This document shows, one piece after another, positions 44,728 to 56,322 of a stretch of 64,000 bases of DNA. Position 1 is the stretch's first letter. Each line of letters opens with the position of its first letter. A program made the translations under genes and the position numbers. This DNA is from Malaya genurostris (lineage: Eukaryota > Arthropoda > Insecta > Diptera > Culicidae): NCBI RefSeq assembly GCF_030247185.1, contig NC_080571.1, positions 110,408,067 through 110,472,066 of the forward strand, read 5' to 3'. The notes beneath the pieces are model-generated. The model was given only the letters and a program-made list of their open reading frames with translations. It ran no database searches and had not been told where the DNA came from.

Positions 44728-46013
44728 ATGGAATTTTTAATATTCTTATTAAAAATCTTCCCGATGTTGCCTTGAGACTCCTGGTTAAAATTTTCAACAA
44801 GTGTTTTTCATTAGCTTACTTCCCAAAAAGATGGAAAAACGCTAAAGTAATTCCTATCCTAAAACCTGATAAAAACCCAGCAGAAACATCAAGTTATCGC
44901 CCAATTAGTTTACTTTCTTCTATCAGTAAACTTTTTGAAAAAATTATCTTGTTAAGAATGATGACTCATATAAATGAGAATTCAATTTTTTTACCAGAGC
45001 AGTTTGGATTTCGTCATGAACATTCAACTACTCATCAACTTGTCAGAGTAACGAACATGATAAAATCAAATAAATCTTCTGGGTTATCCACTGGAGTTGC
45101 TTTTCTAGACATAGAAAAAGCATTCGACAGTGTTTGGCACAAAGGTTTAATAGCAAAAATGTCTGATTTCCAGTTTCCTATTTATTTGATCAAAATGATT
45201 CAAAATTATTTAACTGATCGTACTCTTCAGGTTAGTTATCAGAATTGTAAATCTGAATTGCTACCCGTACGAGCCGGTGTTCCGCAGGGTTCGAGTGTAG
45301 CTCCAATCTTGTATAATATTTTCACTTCTGATCTTCCAAATCTACCCGTTGGTTGTCAGAAATCGCTATTCTGTGACGACACAAGTCTGTTAGCCACAGG
45401 TAGAAATCTAAGAGTGATCTGCAGTCGCCTACAAAGAAGTTTAAATATTTTCAGTGATTATCTGTCAAAATGGAAAATTAAACCAAATGCAGCAAAAACG
45501 CAATTAATTATCTTTCCTCACAAGCCAAGAGCTTCTTTTCTAAAACCAAACAATAATCACATTCTCAAATTGAATGGCTTGGAATTGACATGGTCTGATC
45601 AAGCTAAATACTTAGGTTTAACGTATGACAAAAAACTCACTTTCAAGGATCACATTGAAGGAATCCAGGCAAAGTGTAATAAATATATTAAATGTTTATA
45701 TCCTCTTATAAACAGAAATTCTAAGCTCTGTCTAAAAAACAAATTGTTAATTTATAAACAAATTTTCAGACCAGCCATGCTTTATGCGGTACCAATTTGG
45801 TCAAGCTGTTGTTCCACCAGGAAGAAAACGCTTCAAAGGATTCAGAATAAAATTCTGAAAATGATTCTGAAGCGTCCTCCCTGGTTTAGTACAAATGAGT
45901 TACACAGACTCACAAATATAGAACCATTAGATGTAATGTCACATAATATTATAAGCAAATTCCGACAAAAATCGATGCAATCTTCAATTGAATCGATTCG
46001 CTCTCTGTATTAG
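44728..46013 (+). CDS. Partial Juan-like ORF2 (reverse transcriptase)
   Basis: About 428 open codons; the apparent Met (44703) and next eight codons are host target sequence. RT motifs: PILKPDKNPAETSSYRPISL, EQFGFRHEHSTTHQL, FLDIEKAFDSVWHKGL and AGVPQGSSVAPILYNIF. The catalytic motif is FCDD rather than the usual FADD. The C-terminal block RIQNKILKMILKRPPWFSTN is typical of Juan. Endonuclease and the RT N-terminus are lost by 5' truncation, so it is non-functional. No RNase H is present, as expected for Jockey-clade elements. Confidence 0.9.
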
Positions 46014-46260
46014 TTAGTAAGTTAGTATATAAGTTCCTTTTCCCCATTACACAATACAAGTAGGTTTAGAATTTTCCCTACACAAAAATCTCAGAATTGC
46101 GGAAGCAAATGATGTCTTCATGGTAATAACCAAATCATACATATATAACAGGGCTGAAAAGTCACCACTTGTGGCTGAACACCCAATTTAAATCTTAATA
46201 ATTTAATTTTAACTCATATTCCAATAAATAGTTATTAAAAAAAAAAAAAAAAAAAAAAAA
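44728..46260 (+). mobile_element. 5'-truncated Juan-like (Jockey-clade) LINE
   Basis: A 1.53-kb 3' fragment with RT, 3' UTR, AATAAA (46224) and a 25-A tail. The 14-bp host sequence AGTTAACGTTACAG is duplicated at 44714-44727 and 46261-46274. An intact tail and duplication imply a fairly recent insertion. Confidence 0.92.
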
Positions 46261-46274
46261 AGTTAACGTTACAG

Positions 46275-48300
46275 TTTTCAAGTGTTTGTTTATTCAGCCT
46301 CGCTCGCTTGCTCGTAGAAGAGTTTTCCACTTGGGCTGACTGACGGCTTGGAAAACATCACATATGCTGGCGTGCGGGATACAACAGATTAGATAGCAAT
46401 CTCAATATCTCTCGATTATACAAGAACCCATAAGAGGGATGCCGGTATAGGCAGGAAAATGAATAAAATATGCCTAAAATAAGCTCCATCCTCTTCTCAG
46501 AAGCTCTTTCGCATCATTTCTTTCCGGACCGTGCTAGTTAGTCGAACAAACAACATACACATGATGGCACCTGATACTAGCCGACAGCCCATTGAAGCAG
46601 CGATCCCCTTATCGGGAATCGTTACTTGTGCATGAGAGGATACGCGTTGATATGCCCAGTAGCTCAGGAAGTGGGCGGTGTACGGAGAGGGGGCAGTGGT
46701 AGTGGACGATGTGCCGAGGACGTGTGCCCTTTAGATCTACACCAGTTCTCTGTGTTGTGTTTCAATCGCCTCAACAACTTCACCCACATCGCAAGGATGA
46801 CGACGTGGCATAAAAGGAAAACAAGCAAAACGAGGCAACACCAGAAAGCCTGTAGGACTCTGATGAAGCTATTAATTATTCATAACTGGGACTGGCAGGT
46901 ACCCGGTTCCCGTGAAAAATTGGGTCTGATCACAGGACATCAAATTTTAAGTTCATCTCGATCGATCCCATGATGAGGGTCTGCTGACTGCCGATGAGTC
47001 GCGTGGGGTCGTAATTCAATTTTATATCTTTTCCCTCAGGACAGATGTTTCAATGTTTGATGGAAGCGTACTGGGCAATGCGTTGACTTGACTCAAAAGC
47101 TATCATCGGCTCGTAACGTGGCTGGAATCAAAATACGAATCCTTCAGCAACGGTTCCTTCAGGTACAATTCAATTGCCGAACTGCAATAAGAAACGGCTT
47201 TCAATTGTGTAGGGATGCTAATGCTAGAAACCTTTAGTGAACTTTCAATTTACGGTAAATGGTTAAACTCCTGTGAATATCGAAAATGATTCCCCGAAGT
47301 GACATTTGATGCATTGTATCAACAGATTGACAGATGAGTTTGTCCTGTAGAAGAGAAAAAGAATTACGTTTTGTTGGAATTTTCCAAGGTGGAAGCTTTC
47401 CTTATTGGTTCTTAGAATCGTGGAAACAAACAACTAGAACAATCACACAAATGGATACCAGGCTGCAAATGTGTGCTCGGTGAGCATTCAGTAAACACAC
47501 ATGTCTGCTTTGCACACTCCAACCCAGAGAGGAAACCGAGGAAGAGCACCGAAGTGGTGCACTTCGTTTGATAAAACCAATAAAATTACATTGCATTCGA
47601 GCTCTAGGTGACATATTTTCCATCCATGATACTGCCAGTGCCGGACCCATGGCGAGTTTTTGCACGGATAAAAAGGAGCTTGTTGTCGTTCGCTGGATAA
47701 CGATGGCTACCGAGAAAGTATCCACGCGTTTGAGTTTGTGTGTTTGTGCGGTCTACGTGTTTGCTGATTAGTTGCTTATTAGATGACTTCTCTGACGATG
47801 CATTCGTTAGTTTTGTTTTATATTAGTACGGTAGCCGTACTAATATTATTCTAAGCAGGCACATTTATTCCATTTATGTGTAACCGATATGATAGAGTAT
47901 GATATGTTAGCATGATGACTGTTTAAATCATTATGCGTGCAGTTTTTTCTAAAAACCAGCTGGAATGTTCGAAAATCAAAACTTAATATTCATAGAATTT
48001 TGAAATTTTTCTTTGAAGAGCCGTAATTGTTTTACGAAATGTATAAAAGGGTTACTGTTTCGTTTCACGGGAATGATTTTGCAACTGAAAAATAGTGTTT
48101 GAAGCAAAATTATACTGAGAATCATAAAATGCAACTCAAAATTATAAAAACTTTAGCCGAACTAATTGAAATTCGAAACAGTTTCAAGTAAATTTAATAA
48201 AATCTTCACCGTTTTCTAGATTGAGATTCGATGGCATTATGTCGTAAGCAAAAATTACATATTACATTGTGAAATTCGATCGCGTGTCGTCCTCTCGAAA
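46275..48300. other. Unassigned, possibly unique host DNA
   Basis: GC is moderate and repeats are few in 46290-47770. Open frames (46626-46973 +, 47402-47725 -) have no recognised motif. No gene could be supported. Confidence 0.4.
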
Positions 48301-48429
48301 CATAATAAAGCTTGGTTCATTTAGAATTGGAACAAACTTTTGTTCATATTGTGGCGCTCCTGGTGGACGGATTTGGAAGTTCTTGGCACCCACGTGTTGG
48401 GAATTTGTCAGCTTCACTTTTTGACATTC

Positions 48430-49310
48430 CACAAATCGACTGTATTGTGTGAACAATTGTGCACAGTTATTTGAAAAAATTGTGCAGAGTTATTTGGAAA
48501 ATCCATTGTGGTCTGCATCTAGGCTAGCTAAACAGCTGAAATTGCCCAGCAATACCGTATGACGCGTTATCAAACGGTATAAGGGAACATTGACGACGAT
48601 TCGGAAGCCTCAAGCCAATCGTCGGAGTGGAACTGTCGACCGGAAACTGCGTGGTAAGATTTTGAAGACGATTAAGAGGAATCCCACTCTGTCGGACCGT
48701 TATTTGGCCAGAAAATTCGGTGCTGCCCATAGTACCGTGAGGAGAACTCGACTCCGGGAAGGAATCAAGTCGTATCGAGCTAGCAAACAGTCAAATCGGA
48801 CCATAAAACAGAGTAGTGTGGTCAAAATTCGTGCTCGTAAACTATATGACCAGGTGCTGACCAAGCTCGACGGGTGTCTTCTGATGGACGATGAAACCTA
48901 TGCCAAGGCTGACTTCGGGCAAATCCCAGGTCAAAAATTTTACTTGGCAACGGCTCGGGGGGATGTTCCAGCCAAATTTAAATTTGTTTTTGCCGACAAA
49001 TTTGAAAGAAAATTTATGATTTGGCAGGGCATTTGCAGCTGTGGCAAAAAAACGAAAGTTTTAGTTGCAAATAAGACAATGACATCGGAACTATAACAAA
49101 AAGAGTGTCTCCAAAAACGAATTTTGCCAGTCATTCGATCTCACGACCATCCCGTAATGTTTTGGCCAGATTTGGCAAGCTGTCATTATAGCAAAGTCGT
49201 TCAAGAATAGTATGCAGAGAAAGGGGTCCAGTTTGTTCCGAAAAACCTTAACCCACCCAACTGCCCCAGTTCCGCCCTATTGAGAAATACCAGGCAATCG
49301 TGAAGAGGAA
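48430..49310 (+). pseudogene. ITmD37E (D,D-37-E) transposase relic
   Basis: An N-terminal helix-turn-helix trace (SASRLAKQLKLPSNTV) ends in a TGA stop at 48559-48561. The frame then stays open (48590-49096) through a second helix-turn-helix (NPTLSDRYLARKFGAAHSTVRR) and the first catalytic Asp (LLMDDETYAKADF). Further on come FWPDLASCHYS (second Asp) and PNCPQFRPIEKY (Glu) in a shifted frame after a C4 run near 49262. Counting between Asp and Glu gives 37, the mosquito ITmD37E type. Several stops and a frameshift make it dead. The terminal repeats are not clear. Confidence 0.85.
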
Positions 49311-51940
49311 TAATTTCGCGATCAAGCCTCCTGATTTTAACAAAGTTTGTTTTACAGTTACTGTTTCTTTACCGTATTCTTGAGCGCAGTCTTTCATATC
49401 AACATCAAAATCAGCATAAGGGAGAAGATCTTTGATGTCAACAACCATTTCGTCGGTTATACTTTCTTTCCCAAGTTAAGTTGCTGTCCTGTATTTTTCT
49501 ACTGATTGTGCAATTTATCAATTTAGTTCATATTACTATTCTGGTGACTGTTGTGGTTTGGAAAAAGCGCAATTTTTCTTTGTTGTGCAACATATCTTTA
49601 AGTTCTTCCCTTGTTACGAACATTTTTTCACAATTATTGTGCAACTAATACAAAAACTCATGCATCGATCCCATTACAAATGCAGCAATTAAATCAGCGA
49701 AAAGACAATTGTGAAACTTATGGGAACTCCTTCGTAATGTAAACAAACATTGAATTGATGTTTTCAAAAACATAGCAAACATAATTTCTAATGAATAAGT
49801 TTTACTTTTTATTTTCAATACAACTGCTCGTAACATAAACATGGAACTTAAAAAATTTTCTGCACATCAATAAATGGTAATACTGCATATTGTAGAATTG
49901 ATCTTTTATGTTGTAGTAAATAGAAAATCAACAACGAACTGCATTTTTATGGTGAAACATGTCTTTGTATGCCTGAAATTTTCAAGCGTCTTTTAATGTA
50001 CGTGTTTTGATGATTGAACATCAATTTCTATGAAAATAACAATCTATTCTTTTCAATGAATATGATCGAGATAGTGTTTGAAATATGTATAAGAAAACTA
50101 TCAAACATTCATACACCTTTTCAGACGATTTTAATCATATTGATGATTCAATTATTATGAAAAATCTTGAGATGAATTTTTCTTCAATATTTTCCAATAT
50201 GGCATCGAGGATAACAGTGTGTTGAAAAAAAAATGGTTCACCCAACGTAATGATTTCTTTTACCTAAATAAATGGAAATATAAACATGTAAATATTGAAA
50301 AGAGAAATTTTTGTTTTTATTTTTATCAAAATAGTTGTTTTTATTTTCATCAAACTAGTTGACTTGAACAACAATACAGTTTAGTCATTCATCTTAGTGA
50401 ACCCGACATTTGTGATACGCACTATAGGTATTATTTTGGTGAGCCCATGTGCTTTAGTATATAACTATGAGAGTAACTATGATGAACTTAACTTTTCGTT
50501 CAATATCTTTAAAAAGTGATGTTAGGTCTGTTAATTTTTTCGCAAGATGAAAACCGACTACAAATTATCTGATTTGATTTTTGTTTTCATTGCGTATAAT
50601 ATGCTCATGTCGGCAAGTTTTGCGTTCATTTCAAGCAGATAAATCTGGTACAACTTATTTGCAAGTTTCGAATTGTTTTTCTTAAAATGAAGCAAACTTC
50701 ACACACTTGTCTAAAATTTCATGAGGCAGCCGAGACTATGCGGACTCGACAGCAAAATAGTTTTTAGTGTGAGGTTTTCAATTCGGTCTATCATTTTTTA
50801 CCTTGCGGAGAGCATAAATTCACTAATTTTTTTCTTCACTCGAAATATAGAGCCATTTCGGCACATATTGTACCCAATGCCAATTATGACAGCCATTTGG
50901 AAAGTTTTTGATAAGTTGAACAATTGTTTTAGTTACTTCGTTTTAACATGACGATGCGAAAATTTTTGCAGAGCTTCTATAACTACTGTGCAACGTGGGC
51001 AAGTTGGTGATTTGCTGCACAATTGTTTTAGATATACTTAAAATTGTTCTATAGTGATTTTTTCGGTATTATCGTGAAACTTAACAGATATAAGTTGCAC
51101 AACCGATTGTAATATATTTAAAAATCATTTTGAACATATCTAACATAAAACACAATTCTAAAACAATTGTAGAACCTCTTGAAATTTCAATAAGTTACAT
51201 TTGCTACTTGGGTTACAATCTGCCTGCATATACGAAGCGTCGTTGTCAAGTTCTAATGTAGTATGTATTCCATCGACTAGTTTCGTTGGTTTGATTTTAC
51301 ATTTTGAATCTGTTTTGCAATGTACTCCAACATCATTTATATCTTTAATGGCTTCTAATTTGGCAGATTCGATGATGTATTACTGGGCATTGATTTAGGA
51401 ACATACATATAGCTAGGTCTGGCATCTGTATTCTGCGTATCTTTCAGATTCAGATAGAAAATCCACTTGTTTCACACGGTAAAGAGATTACACCACCGAA
51501 AAAAATACTATCGTTGAGTACGTCGAACTCATTGATCTGAGTTTTCTAAAAAAGCTCTCGTTGCATTGATTGTGTTGAAACGGGGGTAAGAATATCTCGG
51601 GACAGTTATTCTGACGACAATACATAATAATTTTAATCATTCCACGCCCATTTGATTCGATGCTGAAATATGAATTGTTTCATCAGCTGTTAGATGAAAG
51701 GCGTTGAACGAAGACAAAGTGTATCATAGTACTTTCAGGAATAGAACAGTGCCCTCACTTTGATAATTACGTTTTTTCATTGCCTCGAACACTTTTGGAT
51801 GGATTTGCTTGTAAACTATTTTGAGCTTCATACGATCCATATCCGTAATTGGGCAGATTAGAGTCAAACTTGGAAGTTTTTTTTCTATTTTTTGCAGCTT
51901 CTCTCTAAATGCCGGCATGATGTTTCAAATACGCCGAACC
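49311..51940. other. Unassigned AT-rich stretch
   Basis: No gene. Phrases such as 'gtgcaacatatctttaag', 'cacaattgttttagatata' and 'ttgcacaaccg' recur on both strands between 49550 and 51200, suggesting a decayed MITE, but I cannot define ends. Confidence 0.35.
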
Positions 51941-51944
51941 CTGT

Positions 51945-52050
51945 AAATTTAGAACCGGAAGTCAGATCCGAACAAAATTCAATAACAGATTAAGAGACTA
52001 TAAGACTTTTCATTTCAATAAAAGTTTGTAAAAATTCAGTTTTTTCTTAG
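51945..52050. repeat. ~118-bp repeat unit
   Basis: A single unit with 'accggaagtcagatccgaa', 'aaaattcaataac' and 'gacttttcatttcaa'. Confidence 0.5.
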
Positions 52051-52240
52051 AATATGAAGTGAGTTTTTTTACTAGACATTTGAAAGCTTACAATGAGATC
52101 AGCGCATTGCGAAGTTTTAAGAATTATAAATGTTTGAATAATGTGTATTGTAAATGTTCTAGAAAAAAGTTTTTTTTTGCGAAAAACTACGGGAGATGTG
52201 CATCGCGAAGCATGGAATTCCGATACATGCCATTTCAAAT

Positions 52241-53016
52241 GAAGTTCCAATGAAGATGGTGGACACGGACGGAGATCGAGAAAATCGGGCGGATGTTAGA
52301 TTATACTTGTATATTAATGTGTTTTAGGTAATGGTATATAAGAAGCATATATAAAATATACCGACTTGCCAACACATCCCGAACCGGAGCCTCAAGCGGT
52401 CTACCTTGGGCCCTAAGGGATTCCAATAGCTTCGACCTGACATCGCGATACTCTACGCACGACCACACGACATGCTCGATGTCCTGATAACCGTCGCCAC
52501 AGGTGCAGAGACCGCTCTCCGCGAGCCCAACACGCCGGAGATGTGCGTTGAAAGTGTAGTGATTTGACATGAGCCGCGACAACACGAATTAAATCGCAAC
52601 TCACGTTTATCCCCCTGAACCAAGGTTTCGTCGATACCCTAGGGATAATGGAATGTAGCCATTGAAGCAGATTGGTCTTTCATAAATACTTCCTTCTAAT
52701 GCGCTCACCTTAATCAATGAGTCTGCCTTTTCAATTCCCGGAATGGAACAATGCAAAGGGACCTAGATTAACGATATTGAATAAGACCGTACAGATAAAG
52801 TTCTCAAGTGTTCCCGTATTTTCCCCAGGAAATATGGAGGATACTTTCCAGGATTTATTGCCCGGAGAGCTTCTTTTGAGCTTAGACTGTTCGTGACAAT
52901 GAAGTAATGGTCTTTGGGAAAGGCTTCAATGATCTCGAGGGTGTACTGAATAGCAACTAATTCTGAGACGTGAACTGACGACGGATCACTGAGTTTGTAA
53001 GAATGTTGATGTTCTA
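52241..53016 (-). mobile_element. Decayed 3' fragment of the I-clade LINE family
   Basis: It matches 19054-19945 of the full-length copy at high identity: 'gttccaatgaagatggtgga' to 'ggatcactgagtttgta'. It includes the C-terminal CTCGDGYQDIEHVVWSC motif and the end of RNase H. It lacks the poly(A) end and has a ~75-bp deletion near 52664 and a ~45-bp deletion in the 3' UTR. The frames at 52301-52585 and 52763-53016 are pseudogene pieces. Confidence 0.9.
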
Positions 53017-53224
53017 TCTGCATGTGTTGTGTTATGTTTATCCATACGAGCACATGTGCATATGCTAGTTCAGTTTGAATATTTTGACACTCATCTCCTT
53101 TTAATCCTGCTGCCGGAAGTCTTATTCGGATGAAATAAAGGAATTTTGTATGTACTTCCATTTAAACCTAAATATGTGAAAGTAATTCAAGCTATGGCGG
53201 CGAAAAGTGTGTCCAATTTCAAAA

Positions 53225-53600
53225 TATCGACCACTATTTCTGATGCTTCCGGAATCGAAAGCTAATACAGCCAAACTAGGTTTGTTTGGACTACAACTGA
53301 CTTAAATCGATTAGAATTGATTTAAGCCATGTTTCAATTTTTTTCGTGTTTTGCATCGTTGCTCCACACAACAATTCACCATTATTCGGGAAGTAGGATC
53401 CGGACAACACTTCAGGAGCTTTGTATGGGTTCAGAAGACATTTCATTTGAACCTAAGTTAATGAAAATCGTTCATCTCCGAGAATAGTCAAACGTTACTT
53501 ACACATATACACAAACAGACATTGTACGTACTCGAAGAACTGAATCTACTCAAACGCAGGTTTTCACAGTGATTACTAAGCCATTCTCTATTCAATTGAA
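53225..53600. repeat. ~118-bp repeat units
   Basis: Two or three degraded units ('cttccggaatcgaaag', 'aagtaggatccgg', 'gacatttcatttgaacctaag', 'catctccgagaa') followed by the 'gttttcacagtgatta' end block also seen at 27560 and 63800. Confidence 0.55.
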
Positions 53601-53714
53601 ATTCTATTTAAATTCAATAAGTCGGTGAATTTTAAAACTGTTTCAAAGTTCTGCCAGAGAAGAGCAGAATCAATTCGCTCAGAATCAGTTGTGTATTAGA
53701 GGGACGAATATAAC

Positions 53715-53830
53715 GTGATGGGTTAGTCGATGCCTTTCACGCAGCCCTCCTGGGTTCGATTGCCAACCCCGCTTTTCTGACCCGGAGAGGTGAATGACCT
53801 AAAGGTTAAAACCTCTATAATTCAAACAAA
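53715..53830 (+). mobile_element. tRNA-derived SINE (short copy)
   Basis: A tRNA-like head with 'gggttagtcgatgcc' and the B-box-like GGGTTCGATTGCC is followed by 'gaatgacctaaaggttaaaa' and a short A-rich end. A polymerase III SINE with a probable internal deletion. It differs from the SINE at 12901-13109. Confidence 0.6.
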
Positions 53831-56120
53831 ATAAGTATATTGACGCAATCCTCTTTTGAAATATGTAATAATTCCAGAAGAAATATTACCATAAACAAGA
53901 AGTAATCCCGAGTAATCAGATTTTAAAAGTAATCGAGTAATCCAGAAATAATCAGGGCAATAATGTAAGTAATCGAAGTAATCCACTTCAAGACTGACAA
54001 GTAATCCAATCTGTTGGAAACCCTTGGGTTTAACTGTTTCAATTTGGATTATTTTGTTGCTGACAAACGAACCAACTTCGGCTATTCCGGTCACCTGAAT
54101 CCGTTCTCGGACGTATTGGATATGGTGATAGGATCTGACTCACTAACTCTTATTAATTTAACATATTTTTTAAGTGTTTCAGAATTTATTGATTTTGTCC
54201 AAATAAAAAACTATTCGCAACCGACACCTCGTTGTTTTCTTCTATATCCGTAGAACATATCTAAATTCTAAGATTTACGAATATTTGGGACGATTTTTGT
54301 TTCATACCAACAACTGGTCATCATGGGTTTATATCATTCGATTCAATCTTAAACGACGGTTTAATCTAACCATCCAAACAAAACCTTATTTTAAACAGCT
54401 TTTGACTTGTCTTTCTCGCCTTTTGAAACAATCTCAATCCGAAGTGAAGAGCGCATCCAATTCAGTTGGGAGAAGCCTTTTACGACAACGGTTATATCAG
54501 ATTAACGACATCAAGAACACACTAACATTAGTTGTCGTCGTCGGCGTCGTCGCTCACAATCGAGATTGGATGCCAACCTCCATCCATCGCGCGTCGAGGG
54601 AAGCAAAATTCCCGGTGCTTTCAACGATGTAACGCCAATAAAATTCTATGGCTGAACGAGGTCTCCTCTCTGCCGTACCTGCCCACACACGCACGGGGGA
54701 ATACAATAATGATGTCATTTATCGCGCACGCAATCCGGACCATGCGAGCTTCAAATCGGAGAATCAATTTTCGGAGAAAGTATTTCACGGAATTTCATAT
54801 GGATAGTGCAAAGATTGTCAACAAATTGAGCTGTTTTCGTGCAGGCCGATAATGGGAGGAAGGTGTTTTCCGTGCAAAAGTGATAAACACGGGCAATCAT
54901 CCGGGCGGGTGGTAAACATCCGTTAGTCCTTTTTTTATGAGTGCAGTAAAATCGGATCAGTACAGGTTCGGTGGGCGGTTGACACCGTCGAAGGATGACT
55001 TTCAGGTATTCAATTTGTGATCGATTTGCCTATGAAAGCATATTTTCAATGGCGATGGATTGAGCGATAATATAATTGACTACGTTATTGATGTTTTACA
55101 CGTGCTCAAATACGTGGTTAAGGCAGTACAGTTATTCAATATAAATTTTAAAAAATGAAACAGGAAAATACCTACTATCAGCCAAACAAACCATGAAGGA
55201 AGTCTTCGGGCTCAAATTAAATGTTATTTCCAATGGCAAGTTATAAAAAATTCGATCCAGAATTGAAACCGGATGTCAGCCTTTCCCAGTTATGGTTCAT
55301 AAACGAGAAAATAAATGCAAACATTATATCATAAATCAGAGCATAGGACCTCGTCAGGCAAGTATTCGTTGCATTGCAGTGGTAATTGGACACCTCCTTG
55401 CGCGCACCCCCTTCGGAGAATGATATCTTCTTCGAAGATCACATCTGCGAATCCATTACGAACTGAAATGAAATGTTCAAACATTCCCTAAGTGGATGCT
55501 GATGGACGGTGATTGAAGTATAATGTTCCACAAGAACAAGAGCTATAATTTCCTTTTAACGGAACTACGCTTGATGCTTATATTTCCTACGTCTACAATC
55601 AGTAGTTGATTTCCTTTACTGGGTCACGACTGGCAGCGCTTCTCTTTCATCAAATACTAATTTATTATTCATGTTCGATGTTTCAGGCGATGTAAAGGAC
55701 AACTGTTTCGAACGACAATAACGGAACGGAAAACATATATCGTCGTGCTCCACGTGTAGCGTGCCAAGCAACCAACAGCGGAAAATTTCTGGGAGTCGTC
55801 GGGAATGATAGCAACTGTTACCTACGGAATGGAAAACAAATATGAACTAGGAAAAATCATGTCTTGTCTAAAATCGTTTGAATTGAATTCATAATGCTAC
55901 AACATTCTATTGCTATGCAACTTATGGCCTCTCCGTGTTGAAGGAATATCAATCTTCAAGAATTTGGAAGAACTAACAACACAACATTATTTTTTACTCC
56001 AGTATTAACCTGTAGGTAATTTTTTTTTTTGGGAAAAAAAATGTTCGCAACGTGAGGTTCATTTGCACTAATTGTCCAATCTACTTTTCCGCTCCAATTG
56101 AAATATTTTCAGTACATTGT
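53831..56120. other. Unassigned, possibly host DNA
   Basis: The stretch 54400-55900 has moderate GC, includes a 'gtcgtcgtcggcgtcgtcg' run and lacks recognisable repeats. See the exon candidate inside it. Near 53870-54010 the phrase 'agtaatc' recurs about ten times as an irregular simple repeat. Confidence 0.35.
54937..55005 (+). other. Weak candidate first coding exon
   Basis: ATG at 54937 opens a 23-codon stretch (SDQYRFGGRLTPSKDDFQ) that stops exactly at a good splice donor, CAG|GTATTC, at 55005/55006. A pyrimidine-rich acceptor, TTTCAG, lies at 55680-55686, but joining there gives an early stop. The composition looks more protein-like than the surrounding DNA. Very uncertain. Confidence 0.15.
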
Positions 56121-56121
56121 A

Positions 56122-56242
56122 ACACATGGGCTGTAAAGTCCCGGGCCTAACACATAGATGGCGCTAGTTTTATTGCAGTCACCATTTTTCCAGTTTATAC
56201 TAACTTCTGAACGACAGCTGTTAAAATTGCACCATATTCTAT
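56122..56242 (+). mobile_element. Mariner relic, left part
   Basis: A mariner-type inverted end ('catgggctgtaaagtcccgg', then 'cacatagatggcgctag') and 5' leader. It continues at 60428 after the LINE insertion. Confidence 0.7.
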
Positions 56243-56322
56243 TCATTAGTTTATTTGTTTATTTGTTTATTTGTTTGCTTGTTCCATCTGACAATAAAAG
56301 TCTTAATGAATATAAAGTTAAG

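Noticed and set aside
49248..49448. 66-codon minus-strand open frame overlapping the ITmD37E relic
   Set aside because: It is antisense to the relic at its start and has no motif.
53870..54010. 'agtaatc' phrases as a regulatory array
   Set aside because: Spacing is irregular and the phrase looks like decayed simple repeat.
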